Shown here in pieces: positions 1 to 8,635 of a DNA stretch of 59,877 nt. The stretch is from Pseudarthrobacter naphthalenicus (GTDB lineage Bacteria; Actinomycetota; Actinomycetes; Actinomycetales; Micrococcaceae). The stretch covers positions 1 to 59,877 of the forward strand of contig NZ_JARESG010000022.1 of the NCBI RefSeq assembly GCF_029076445.1, in the 5' to 3' direction. Below the pieces are notes generated by a model. The model ran no database searches. It worked only from the letters and a program-made list of their open reading frames with translations, and was not told the DNA's origin. The translations under genes and the position numbers were made by a program. Within the stretch, counting starts at the first letter, position 1; each line of letters starts with the position of its first letter.

Positions 1-505
1 GGTTGGGTGCGGCGGGATCCAGGAAGTGGGCTTCCAGGGCGGCGGCGCCGGCGTGATCGAGGTTGAGGGTTTCGTCCGCCATGACCCGGGCGTGCTGCCA
101 GGACATGGTTCCTGCCTGCAGGGCGGCGAGGGTCAGGGGCAGGGCGGTGGTGAGCCGGTGGGAGGTGGACAGCAGGGACGCGGCGTTTGGTTCGCTGACG
201 GTCAGGACGCAGGCGAGTTCGGCGATCGCGGCCATTTCGTGGGCGGTATTCTCCTGCGGGGACGCGGCAGGGGGTGTGAGTGCCGTGGTCCCGTCGACGT
301 ATTCGGTGGTGGTGAAAACTTTCAAAGCGGCCGTGCTTGCTTCGAGCCGGGAGATGACGGCCAGGCGGTCCAGGGAGTCGTCCACACCCCGGCGCAGCGG
401 ATCCGGACCGGCTGGGTCCTCACGCTGGCGACGGCGGAGTTCGGCCAGCACGGCAACGGCAGCCACTACCTCATCAAACGCCGCGTCCGCTGCTGTGCCT
501 TCCAT
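1..505 (-). CDS. DUF222 / HNH endonuclease family protein, 3' part beyond window
   Basis: The minus strand is open from an ATG at 505 to the window edge, giving about 168 residues beginning MEGTAADAAFDEVV. The stretch E-L-A-C-V-L-T-V-S, then LL-TS-HRLTT-LPLTLAALQAG-MSWQHARV, is the typical N-terminal DUF222 (13E12 repeat) helix-rich region. In actinobacteria this region precedes a C-terminal HNH nuclease domain, which would lie outside the window. These genes are multicopy in Arthrobacter and mycobacteria and are often regarded as selfish or mobile; that is family knowledge, not seen here. The ribosome binding site is weak. An ATG 8 bases upstream runs into a stop, so 505 is the only good start. 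The true length cannot be judged. Confidence 0.75.
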   Translation of the reverse strand, partial: MEGTAADAAFDEVVAAVAVLAELRRRQREDPAGPDPLRRGVDDSLDRLAVISRLEASTAALKVFTTTEYVDGTTALTPPAASPQENTAHEMAAIAELACVLTVSEPNAASLLSTSHRLTTALPLTLAALQAGTMSWQHARVMADETLNLDHAGAAALEAHFLDPAAPN

Positions 506-664
506 GTTTCCATCATGTCGAGGGGGTACGACATTTAAGGTCCCTGAAGCCCCTTCCTGAAAAGAATTCTGGAAATCTTTTTGGCTGCCCCAGTCACCGC
601 TCAGGTGGTCGCCCGCCCAGTCCTGCGCCCGCCCAGTCCTGCGCCGGCCCAGACCTGCCCCGGC

Positions 665-1981
665 CTAGACCCGCCCCAGCGAGTCGATGTCCTCAAGGAA
701 GTCCTGATGGACCTCGGCGCTAACCGTAGTCCGCGTTTCCCCGATGGCGTCCAGGTAATCCTCCGTGGAGGGCCCCTTCCGAACCGCTTCGCGAACTGAA
801 ACGCTTCCGCCGGAAGCCGCCCCGCCGTCGTCGTACACTGCCTTTTCCAGCGCACGCTGGGAGGCGCTGCGGGCGGCATACTCAATGTCTGCGGGAGAAA
901 ACCCTTCGGTGCGCTCCACCAGGAGTTCCACGTCGACGTCGTCCACCACGGCGGCCGGGATGAAGCGCTGCCACATGGCTTCACGGGCCTGACGGTCGGG
1001 CAGTCCGATGGGAATGACGTAGTCGAACCGGCCGTGACGCAGGAATGCGGTGTCCAGCGCCCGGATGAAGTTGGTAGCGCAGACCAGCAGGCGGCCGGGC
1101 TGTTCACGGAACGCCGGGATGATTTTCAGCAGCTCGTTCGTGACGCCCTGCAGCGGCGATGGCGGTTCGCCCGAACGCTGGGAAGCAATCTCCTCCACTT
1201 CGTCGATAAACACCACGCAGTGCTCCAGTTCGGCAATCTCCAGGAACGTCTCACGCAGCGCACCCGCCAGGCCCTTGGGATCGGAGGCGAGCCGGGACGG
1301 GAAGACCTCAACAAACGGCCACTCCAGCCGGGACGCGATCGCCTTCGCGAACGTGGTTTTACCCGTCCCTGGAGGACCAAACAACACCACCGCGCGCGGT
1401 GGCACCACACCGTACTCATCCGCGAGGTCCGCCTCCGCGAGAGGCAGGACCAGGCGCCGTTCAAGGAGTTCCTTTTCCTTGCGCATGCCCGCCACGTTTT
1501 CCCACAGGTCGCGCGCCAGGACCCGGCCGCCCAGCTGGCCGAGTGCGCCAAGTTCCTGCCGCTGCACCGGGATGGTCCGCTCGAAGTACCGCAAGTTCTT
1601 CTTCAGCGCGAAGCCGCGGCTGAGGAAAGCTTCCACCCGGGTTTCGGCCTCGGGCATCAGCGCGGATAGCTTGTTGAGGCCATGCGGGGCCATCCGGTTT
1701 TCGACGGCGGCGAGCAGCGACGTGCCGATGCCCCGGCCGCGGTACTCCGGCAGCGTGGCCAGGAAGACGATCCAGCCCTGATCGTGCGCGGCACGTCCGA
1801 CGGCGGCGCCCACCACCTGCTCGCCCTGCACCGCCACCACTGCATGGTCCTTTTCGCAGGACGCGAGGACCTCGGAGAGGGCATAAACGGGCTCCACGTT
1901 GGAGGCCTTGAGGGTCTCCCAGAGGTGCAGGATCCCGTCCAGGTCCGCTGAATGGAAATCCCTGATCCGCCAGTTGGTCAT
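665..1981 (-). CDS. GNAT acetyltransferase - AAA+ ATPase fusion protein
   Basis: This 438-residue protein joins two domains. Residues 1-140 look like a GNAT N-acetyltransferase, with the acetyl-CoA loop RGRGIG at 81-86 after the strand IVFLATLPEY. Residues 170-400 form a classic AAA+ ATPase: Walker A GPPGTGKTT (202-210), Walker B VVFIDEV (256-262), sensor-1 Asn in CATN (301-304) and arginine fingers in RHGRFD (315-320). The C-terminal lid has FSPADIEYAARSAS. The ATPase resembles FtsH/p97-like single-ring remodelers but has no protease domain. The gene stands alone, facing the flavoenzyme gene in tandem with about 110 bases between. A role in acetylating and remodelling a protein partner is an inference. 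All ATPase catalytic residues are present. Confidence 0.8.
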   Translation of the reverse strand: MTNWRIRDFHSADLDGILHLWETLKASNVEPVYALSEVLASCEKDHAVVAVQGEQVVGAAVGRAAHDQGWIVFLATLPEYRGRGIGTSLLAAVENRMAPHGLNKLSALMPEAETRVEAFLSRGFALKKNLRYFERTIPVQRQELGALGQLGGRVLARDLWENVAGMRKEKELLERRLVLPLAEADLADEYGVVPPRAVVLFGPPGTGKTTFAKAIASRLEWPFVEVFPSRLASDPKGLAGALRETFLEIAELEHCVVFIDEVEEIASQRSGEPPSPLQGVTNELLKIIPAFREQPGRLLVCATNFIRALDTAFLRHGRFDYVIPIGLPDRQAREAMWQRFIPAAVVDDVDVELLVERTEGFSPADIEYAARSASQRALEKAVYDDGGAASGGSVSVREAVRKGPSTEDYLDAIGETRTTVSAEVHQDFLEDIDSLGRV

Positions 1982-2090
1982 GCCGTGTCTCCCGGGTGGT
2001 TCGTCGTTGAACTGCGTGCTCTGCTGAGCATAGGGGATCAGCCCGCGACGAGGGGTTGCAGGAGCGTTGCGTTACAGGATGCCCGGAGGG

Positions 2091-3467
2091 TCAGGCGGCC
2101 GGTTTGATGTTCTGGTTAACGTGGAACAGGTTGTCCGGATCGTATTTCGCCTTGATGCTGGCCAGCCGCTGGTAGTTGCCCGAGTAGTTCTCCTTGGTCC
2201 GGGACTGATCGTCGGTGTCCATGAAATTAATGTAGGCGCCGCCGGCGCTGTGCTCACTAAGTCCGGCTGCGTACTCGCGGACCCAACTGATGTTCGCGTC
2301 GTTATCGGCAGGGTTCTCCCACATTCCTGCTATCACGGCGGCGAAATCGACATCCCGGTACGGGAAGGCCGTCGCGTCCTTTGGGACCCGATGAACTGCG
2401 CCGTTGATGGGGTAGAAGTGGTTGGCGGTCTGCAGGCTCGGGACAGTTTCGCCGTGGTGCTTCGCCAGTTTGATGACCTCGTCAGTCATGGCGGGCAGGA
2501 ACTCCGCCTTCCAGTAGCCCTGGAGTCCTTTGGGCAACATGGGGTCGAAGAGGGTGTTCAGGACAGGGTAGGGGATCGGTCCCACAAAGGAGCCGGCGAC
2601 AGGCGCCGCGTCAAAGAACGGCTGCCACTGCCGCTGCCCCTCATCGTGTTCTCCCATCCAGGCGCCCACGAGGACCACCACCGGACGCCCATGGTATTCC
2701 TCCGGCAGGAAGGGAACGGGCGGACCCTGGTGGACACCCAGGAAAACGCCCAGTTCCTCCGGAGCCTTGGCGATGGTGTCCCGGTACAACTGGCCCACGG
2801 CCTCTGCGTGCTCGAGCAGGTAGATAATCACGCCGCCGTAGACGACATCCACAGGATGAAGGGCGAATTCCAGGGAGGTCACCACGCCGAAGTTTCCGGT
2901 TCCGCCGCGGAGGGCCCAGAAGAGATCGTCGTTTTCCGTGGCGCTGGCATGCCGGAATCGCCCGTCTGCGGTGATAACGTCGGCCGATTTCAAGTTGTCG
3001 CACGACAGGCCGTACTGGCGCGAAAGGTAGCCGATGCCGCCACCCAAAGTTAGTCCTGCCACGCCGGTGGAACCGATGATCCCGCCTGTGGTGGCCAGTC
3101 CGAAGGCGTTGGTTGCGTGGTTGAAATCCGCCCACGTTGCGCCCGTTTCCGACCAAGCCGTTGCCGTGCCGGGATCTACACGTACGCCCCGGCGGTTAGA
3201 GAAGTCAAGCACCAGGCCGCCGTCGCAGGTGCCGAACCCGGGGGCGCTGTGGCCGCCACCGCGCAGGGCGATGTCCATCCCCTCGTCCCGGGCGAAATTC
3301 ACTGCTGTGATCACGTCGGCCACCTGGGAAACCTGAAGGATCCCCGCGGGACGCTTATTGATCATTCCGTTGTACACAGCCCGGGCGGTGTCGTAATCGG
3401 GGCTGTCCGCCGTCGAGAGGGAACCGCGTACTTTTTCCTGCAAAGACAAAAGTGAGTTGTTGTTCAT
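2091..3467 (-). CDS. FAD-binding oxidoreductase, berberine bridge enzyme type
   Basis: This 458-residue protein has a PCMH-type FAD-binding domain at about 30-215 and a C-terminal BBE domain. ALRGGGHSAPGFG carries His73, the expected 8-alpha-histidyl FAD attachment site. The segment where bicovalent family members carry the second flavin-linked Cys reads GLATTGGIIGSTG, so attachment is probably through His only. The BBE tail shows YINFMD, then NYQRLASIKAKYDPDN and NQNIKP. Such enzymes oxidise alcohols, sugars or secondary metabolites with O2; the substrate is unknown. The start is the ATG at 3467, six bases after GGAG. A TTG four codons upstream lies on that ribosome binding site and is rejected. 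There is no secretion signal. Confidence 0.85.
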   Translation of the reverse strand: MNNNSLLSLQEKVRGSLSTADSPDYDTARAVYNGMINKRPAGILQVSQVADVITAVNFARDEGMDIALRGGGHSAPGFGTCDGGLVLDFSNRRGVRVDPGTATAWSETGATWADFNHATNAFGLATTGGIIGSTGVAGLTLGGGIGYLSRQYGLSCDNLKSADVITADGRFRHASATENDDLFWALRGGTGNFGVVTSLEFALHPVDVVYGGVIIYLLEHAEAVGQLYRDTIAKAPEELGVFLGVHQGPPVPFLPEEYHGRPVVVLVGAWMGEHDEGQRQWQPFFDAAPVAGSFVGPIPYPVLNTLFDPMLPKGLQGYWKAEFLPAMTDEVIKLAKHHGETVPSLQTANHFYPINGAVHRVPKDATAFPYRDVDFAAVIAGMWENPADNDANISWVREYAAGLSEHSAGGAYINFMDTDDQSRTKENYSGNYQRLASIKAKYDPDNLFHVNQNIKPAA

Positions 3468-3826
3468 GGTGAACTCCAAAGCGCAAAGATGCTGAGGTGT
3501 TTAGGCGCGCACCCCGCCAGCTGGCTCTGCCCGATGTGAAAGTTGGAGACCGGTGCACCAGAGGCAGCGGTGCGGTCTGGCCGCACGGTCTGCAGTGGCG
3601 TGCTTTATGACTGCAGGGCCGCAGCAGGGCAGCCCGGAACCGGGCACTTCAACGGGTCCGGTTATCCACAAACGTAAGCCCGCGGTCCAGTGCGGTCAAT
3701 GCCGGGTTTTAGGTCCGACGGTGCCACGTCCGACGACGGCACCGCTGGCTCCATAGGCAGGAAGCCGGGGCGCCGCCGTCGTGGGTTCAGCTTCTTTTTC
3801 GTGCCGGAGCGGAATAGCTCAGTGAA
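3468..3826. other. Intergenic region without a convincing gene; one DnaA-box-like 9-mer
   Basis: These 359 bases lie upstream of the flavoenzyme gene and downstream of nothing but the end of the usp gene, which is transcribed toward them. Short open frames here lack ribosome binding sites and have no recognisable protein signature. A perfect TTATCCACA, the DnaA-box consensus, is at 3662-3670, but it is single. A small inverted repeat (CGGTGCC and GGCACCG, 7 bp arms) lies near 3719-3745. It presumably holds the flavoenzyme promoter. Confidence 0.5.
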
Positions 3827-4321
3827 CTACACCGCGGGGGTGTTTTCGCCCTCGGCCCGGAGGTCCCGTCCGAGGTGGTGCGGGGCGTAGCGGCCATCGG
3901 AGTGGATCACCAGGACCGGGCAGGCAGCATGTGAAACACAGGCTGAGCTGACAGACCCCAGATGCATGCCCATGATTCCACCGTGGCCGCGGCGGCCGAC
4001 CACCAGCATTGCGGCGCCTGCCGCTGCTTCGACGAGCTTGGCCGGCGCGGGACCACGAACCAGCTCATGAGTCATGTTGGCAGGGGCGTCGGGGCCGAAT
4101 GCTTTGCCGATCGCCTCAGTGAGGGTCTTGGTTGCGTCCGCTTCGAAGGCGTCGAAATCGGGCGGAACATAACCGGCGTACATCTGCGGGAAGTCCCAAC
4201 AGGCCACCGCGTGAATCCGGGCATCGAGGGCGGGTGCCAGCCGTGCCGCGAGGCGCAGCGCCTGCACCGAGGAATCAGAGCCGTCCACACCAACAACAAT
4301 CTTTGCTTCGGGGTTGTCCAT
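3827..4321 (-). CDS. Universal stress protein, UspA family
   Basis: A single-domain UspA protein of 164 residues. It begins with the beta-strand KIVVGVDGSDSS typical of the ATP-binding class. It ends with the nucleotide motif GRRGHGGIMGMHLGS (109-123), which fits the G-2x-G-9x-G(S/T) rule, followed by HAACPVLVIH. It is therefore probably an ATP-binding Usp, acting in the cytoplasm in dormancy, hypoxia or starvation responses as known for mycobacterial homologues. The start ATG at 4321 follows AAGGAG. It is monocistronic, about 170 bases before the lactate dehydrogenase gene on the same strand. The C-terminus carries about 20 extra residues with no known motif. Confidence 0.92.
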   Translation of the reverse strand: MDNPEAKIVVGVDGSDSSVQALRLAARLAPALDARIHAVACWDFPQMYAGYVPPDFDAFEADATKTLTEAIGKAFGPDAPANMTHELVRGPAPAKLVEAAAGAAMLVVGRRGHGGIMGMHLGSVSSACVSHAACPVLVIHSDGRYAPHHLGRDLRAEGENTPAV

Positions 4322-4491
4322 CGGGATACTCCTTCAAGAAAGGTGATTCTTTACGAATGGAAGAGAACGACGGCGGCATGCCGGTTTCGCCGTTGAAACA
4401 GCAGGATGGGGCTGACGCTAGCCCCGGGCCGTGAGGCCCGTCAAGAGGCGGCACTGACATGTGGAAAGAGTCGTGCCCGTTCTTTCGCCGG

Positions 4492-5439
4492 CTAGATACC
4501 CAAAGTGGCCAGGGTGCTCCGCAGGGTGTCGGCGGAATGCTGAAGGGCGGCCAGCTCGTCGTCGTCCATGGGCGTGTGGAGGATCCGGTGCACCCCGCCG
4601 CGGCCCACGACGCTGGGGAGGGACAGGGCCACACCGCTAATGCCGTAGGGGCCGTCCAGCACGGTGGAAACAGGGAGGACAGCGTTCTCGTCCCGGAGGA
4701 GCGCCTCCACGATCCGTGCTCCGGACAGGCCGATGGCATAGTTGGTGGCACCCTTGCCGGCGATAACCTTGTACGCCGCCTGGGTCACTTCACGGGCGGT
4801 TTCATCGAGGTAGTCCGGGGTGAAGACGCGCTGGCCTCCTTCTTCCCACTCGCGGATGGGGACCGGACCGATCGTGGCGCCCGACCAAACGGGAAATTCA
4901 GTATCGCCGTGCTCGCCCACCATGCTGGCGTGGACGCTGGCGACGGCCACCCCGGCGCGCCGGGCCAGCAGCCACCGTAGCCGGGATGTGTCCAGCACGG
5001 TACCGGAGGAGAAGACACGTTCCGGTGGCAGCCCGGAGATCTTCCGGGCTGCCACCGTGAGCACATCGCAGGGGTTGGTGACCAGGACATAGACCGCATC
5101 CGGTGCATGCCGGAGCAGCTGCGGCATGAGCTGTTCGAGGATGCGGACGTTGGTCCCGGCCAGGTCCAGCCGCGTCTGGCCCGGAGCCTGTTTCGCCCCT
5201 GCCGTGATAACCACGACGTCGGCGTCTTCAGTCACGGCGATGTCGCCGCCGCCGGTGACGGTTGCCGCGGCCGCTGTGAATTGGGTGCCGTGCGCGAGGT
5301 CCAATACCTCCGCCTCCGCCTTCAGCGCGTTGACGTCAAAGAGCGCGACGTGGCTGGCCGAACCCCGGATCAGGGAAGCGTAGGCCAGGGAGGTGCCCAC
5401 GCTGCCGGCTCCCACAACGGCAAGTTTGGATCCTGGCAT
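4492..5439 (-). CDS. ldh: L-lactate dehydrogenase
   Basis: This 315-residue enzyme interconverts pyruvate and L-lactate with NAD(H). The Rossmann motif VVGAGSVGTSLA is at 8-19, with Asp35 binding the NAD ribose. The substrate loop AGAKQAPGQTR (80-90) has Gln84 where malate dehydrogenases have Arg, so lactate is preferred; Arg90 is the mobile-loop Arg. The catalytic pair includes His177 in GEHGD, and Arg153 lies in DTSRLRW. Length is normal for the family. The start ATG at 5439 follows AGAGGTGG. It lies 155 bases beyond the end of the asparagine operon on the same strand, with a GC-rich hairpin between (about 5457-5487), so it is probably a separate unit. The key allosteric residues were not assessed. 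Confidence 0.92.
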   Translation of the reverse strand: MPGSKLAVVGAGSVGTSLAYASLIRGSASHVALFDVNALKAEAEVLDLAHGTQFTAAAATVTGGGDIAVTEDADVVVITAGAKQAPGQTRLDLAGTNVRILEQLMPQLLRHAPDAVYVLVTNPCDVLTVAARKISGLPPERVFSSGTVLDTSRLRWLLARRAGVAVASVHASMVGEHGDTEFPVWSGATIGPVPIREWEEGGQRVFTPDYLDETAREVTQAAYKVIAGKGATNYAIGLSGARIVEALLRDENAVLPVSTVLDGPYGISGVALSLPSVVGRGGVHRILHTPMDDDELAALQHSADTLRSTLATLGI

Positions 5440-5594
5440 GAGCCACCTCTTCCCCCGGTCCCGGAGCTGCGGGAGCTCCGGGGACCGCGTTGTTGGTTGT
5501 CCGCAATGGCCTCATGCTACCGATTCATGCAGGACCGCACAGCAGGGGAATCCCGCCGGGGGCTGCACCCATAGGGGAGGGGACAGCCGGGAGG

Positions 5595-7115
5595 CTACTT
5601 CTTGAATGTCGCCGCCGGCGGGTTGGCAATCACCGGGGCTGTGCCGGTGAAGCCCTCACGGGCCTCGGCGATCTCCCGGATGCGGTGACGGCAGGCGTAC
5701 CACCCCACCACCATCAGGACGGAGGCGATGGCGGTGACCAGCATGGTGAGCGGGGATTCGATGAACACCATCACCAGCACACCCACGAGGAACAGCAGCG
5801 AGAGGTAGCCGGTGTAGGGGGCCCCGAACATCCGGAAGGACGGGCGCTCCACCCAGCCTTTGTCTGCCCAGCGTTTGAGCTGGATCTGGCAGAGGACAAT
5901 GGTTGCCCAGGTCATCACGATGCCCACGGAAGCCACGTTGAGCACAATCTCGAAGGCCTGGGCGGGCACCAGGTAGTTCAGCGGGACGCCCAGCAGGGAC
6001 ACCACGGCGGTGATGGCGATGCCGCCGTAGGGAACGCCGGCCTTGTTCATCCGGGAGGCGAACCTGGGGGCGGAGCCGTTGACGGACATGGAGCGAAGTA
6101 TGCGTCCGGTGGAATACAAGCCGGCATTGAGGGAGGACAGCGCGGCCGTAAGCACCACGAGGTTCATGATGACATCCACACCCTGAATGCCGATGGAGCC
6201 GAAGAACGTCACGAACGGGCTGACACCCTTTTCGTACGACGTGTACGGCAGCAGCAGGGCGAGCAGGATCACGGAGCCGACGTAGAAAACGGCGATGCGG
6301 AACACCACCGAGTTGATGGCCTTGGGCATGATCTTTTCCGGGTTTTCAGTTTCGCCTGCCGCGGTGCCCACCAGCTCAATGGAGGCGTAGGCGAACAGGA
6401 CGCCCTGCATCAGGATGATCATGGGGAGCAGGCCGTTCGGGAACACGCCGCCGTTGTCTGAGAGGAGGTTGAGGCCAACCTGCTGGCCGTCCACGGGGGT
6501 GCCGAAGATGACGAAGTAGGTGCCCACCACGAGGAAGATGACCAGCGCGGCAACCTTGATGAGTGCGAACCAGAACTCCATCTCGCCGAAGACCTTCACG
6601 GAAACCAGGTTCAGGGCAAGGACCACAAGCAGGGCGGTCAGGGCCCATGCCCACTGCGGGACGGCCGCCATCCAGGGGATGTAGTTTCCGAAGAAGTGCA
6701 TGTAAAGGGCGGCGGCGGTGATGTCCACGATGGTGGTGGTGGCCCAGTTGATCCAGTAGAACCAGCCGGACACAAAGGCGGCCTTCTCGCCGAAGAACTC
6801 ACGGGCATAGGAGACGAACGAGCCGGACGACGGGCGGTGAAGGACCAGTTCGCCCAGGGCCCGAAGGATCAGGAAGGCGAAGAAACCGCACACAGCGTAG
6901 GCGATCACCAGCGACGGCCCGGCGGCGTTGAGGCGGCCGCCGGCGCCGAGGAACAGGCCGGTACCGATAGCGCCGCCAATGGCGATCATCTGGATCTGCC
7001 GCGGCTTCAGGTTCTTGTGGTAGCCCTTGTCCTCCGCGTGCAGTGCTGTTTCGGAGGCGTGGGCGTGGCCGCCGTCAATAACGTGGTCAGGGATGGGGGT
7101 GGGGGGATTAGACAT
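5595..7115 (-). CDS. ansP: Amino acid permease, probable L-asparagine permease (APC family)
   Basis: This 506-residue integral membrane protein has about 12 hydrophobic helices. The APC amino acid transporter signature is at the N-terminus: YHKNLKPRQIQMIAIGGAIG, followed by TGLFLGAG and GPSLVIAY. The region GELVLHRPSSGSFVSYA is typical of the AnsP/GabP/CycA group. It probably imports L-asparagine with protons. Assignment to asparagine rests on context: it is the last gene of the regulator - asparaginase - aspartase operon, with 78 bases after the aspA stop. The start ATG at 7115 follows AAAGGA. Another neutral or acidic amino acid as substrate is possible. Confidence 0.85.
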   Translation of the reverse strand: MSNPPTPIPDHVIDGGHAHASETALHAEDKGYHKNLKPRQIQMIAIGGAIGTGLFLGAGGRLNAAGPSLVIAYAVCGFFAFLILRALGELVLHRPSSGSFVSYAREFFGEKAAFVSGWFYWINWATTTIVDITAAALYMHFFGNYIPWMAAVPQWAWALTALLVVLALNLVSVKVFGEMEFWFALIKVAALVIFLVVGTYFVIFGTPVDGQQVGLNLLSDNGGVFPNGLLPMIILMQGVLFAYASIELVGTAAGETENPEKIMPKAINSVVFRIAVFYVGSVILLALLLPYTSYEKGVSPFVTFFGSIGIQGVDVIMNLVVLTAALSSLNAGLYSTGRILRSMSVNGSAPRFASRMNKAGVPYGGIAITAVVSLLGVPLNYLVPAQAFEIVLNVASVGIVMTWATIVLCQIQLKRWADKGWVERPSFRMFGAPYTGYLSLLFLVGVLVMVFIESPLTMLVTAIASVLMVVGWYACRHRIREIAEAREGFTGTAPVIANPPAATFKK

Positions 7116-7193
7116 GGGGGAGTGTCCTTTGAAATCCGGTTGGTGGGCACGGAACTGCAGGGTTGAGGGCCTGCGTCGGGGTGCTGCTGGGGA

Positions 7194-8627
7194 TTACTTG
7201 CTGAGGTTGGCCAGGCGTTCGGGGCTGAGGAGCTCCTGCAGCTGGACTGCGGTGAGCAGGCCGTGTTCCAGGACGAGTTCGGCGACTCCCTTGCCGGTGG
7301 CGAGTGCTTCCTGCGCGATGGCGGTGGCAGTGGCGTAACCCAGGTGGGGATTCAGGGCGGTGACCAGGCCGATGGACTGTTCAACGGTGCGCCGGAGGTG
7401 CTCGGTGTTGGCGGTGATGCCCCGGATGCAGCGGGCCGTGAGGGTGCGGCAGGCGGCTTCGAGGTGGGAGATGCTCTTGTGGAGGCTGTGGACGATGATG
7501 GGTTCGAAGGCGTTGAGCTGGAGCTGCCCGGCCTCGGCGGCCATGGTGATGGTGACGTCGTTGCCGATGACTTCGTAGGCCACCTGGCTGACCACTTCCG
7601 GGATGACCGGGTTGATCTTGCCGGGCATGATGGAGGACCCGGACTGGACGGCGGGCAGGTTGATCTCGCCGAAGCCAGCGCGCGGCCCGGAGGAGAGCAG
7701 GCGGAGGTCGTTGCAGATCTTGGAGAGCTTCACCGCCACCCGCTTGAGGACGCCGGACAGGTGGACGAATGCGCCCACGTCCTGGGTGGCTTCGATGAGG
7801 TCGGGCGCGGTGACCAGCGGAAGGCCCGTGATCTCGGCCAGGTGCCGGCAGGCTGCTTCGGCGTAGCCGGCGTGGGCATTCAGGCCGGTGCCGATGGCGG
7901 TGGCGCCGAGGTTGATCTCGTGAATCAGCAGGTCTGCTTCGGCCAGCCGCAGGCGGTCCTCGCCGATGGTGATGGCGTACGTGCCAAACTCCTGGCCGAG
8001 GGTCATGGGGACCGCGTCCTGTAGCTGCGTGCGGCCCATCTTCACCACGGTACGGAATTCGAGCGCCTTCTCGGCGCAGGCTTCCTCAAGTTCTGCCAGG
8101 GCAGCGAGGAGTTCGCGGGCGGCGAAGATGGTGCCCAGCTTCACGGCCGTGGGGTAGACGTCGTTGGTGGACTGGCTGAGGTTCACGTGGTCGTTGGGGT
8201 GCAGCCTTGCGTAGTCACCTTTGGGATGACCGAGGATTTCCAGTGCCCGGTTGGCGATGACCTCGTTGGCGTTCATGTTCGACGACGTCCCGGCACCGCC
8301 CTGGATTACGTCCACCACAAACTGGTCGCTGAGTTTGCCGTCCATCACCTCGGTGCAGGCCTGGCCGATTGCTTCCGCCCGTTCAGCGTCCAGCAGGCCC
8401 AGCTCGTGGTTGGTCCGGGCGGCGGCGAGTTTCACCGCGGCGAGGCCGCGGACCAGGTGCATGTTGGAGGACAGGGGCTGCCCGGTGATGGGGAAGTTTT
8501 CCACGGCACGGAGCGTGTGCACGCCCCAGTAGGCGTCCGCGGGGATGTCGCGGTCGCCGAGGAGATCGTGTTCGGGCCGGGTTTCCTGTGCAAGGTCGGG
8601 GGCGTCGAGAGTGGTCAGGGTAGTCAT
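7194..8627 (-). CDS. aspA: Aspartate ammonia-lyase (aspartase)
   Basis: This 477-residue enzyme of the fumarase/aspartase superfamily deaminates L-aspartate to fumarate and ammonia. It contains the three conserved segments: GAGTSSNMNANE at 112-123, HPNDHVNLSQSTND at 143-156, and the SS-loop signature GSSIMPGKINPV at 330-341 with the catalytic Ser at about 331-332. Length matches E. coli AspA. The N-terminal EHDLLGDRDIP and YWGVHTLRA are typical of aspartase rather than fumarase C. It starts at an ATG after GAGGA, only 8 bases after the asparaginase stop, so the two are surely co-transcribed and together turn asparagine into fumarate plus two ammonia. Confidence 0.93.
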   Translation of the reverse strand: MTTLTTLDAPDLAQETRPEHDLLGDRDIPADAYWGVHTLRAVENFPITGQPLSSNMHLVRGLAAVKLAAARTNHELGLLDAERAEAIGQACTEVMDGKLSDQFVVDVIQGGAGTSSNMNANEVIANRALEILGHPKGDYARLHPNDHVNLSQSTNDVYPTAVKLGTIFAARELLAALAELEEACAEKALEFRTVVKMGRTQLQDAVPMTLGQEFGTYAITIGEDRLRLAEADLLIHEINLGATAIGTGLNAHAGYAEAACRHLAEITGLPLVTAPDLIEATQDVGAFVHLSGVLKRVAVKLSKICNDLRLLSSGPRAGFGEINLPAVQSGSSIMPGKINPVIPEVVSQVAYEVIGNDVTITMAAEAGQLQLNAFEPIIVHSLHKSISHLEAACRTLTARCIRGITANTEHLRRTVEQSIGLVTALNPHLGYATATAIAQEALATGKGVAELVLEHGLLTAVQLQELLSPERLANLSK

Positions 8628-8635
8628 CAGGGTCC

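Noticed and set aside
3553..3756. 67-codon plus-strand frame between the flavoenzyme and usp genes
   Set aside because: Low-complexity translation without family features or ribosome binding site.
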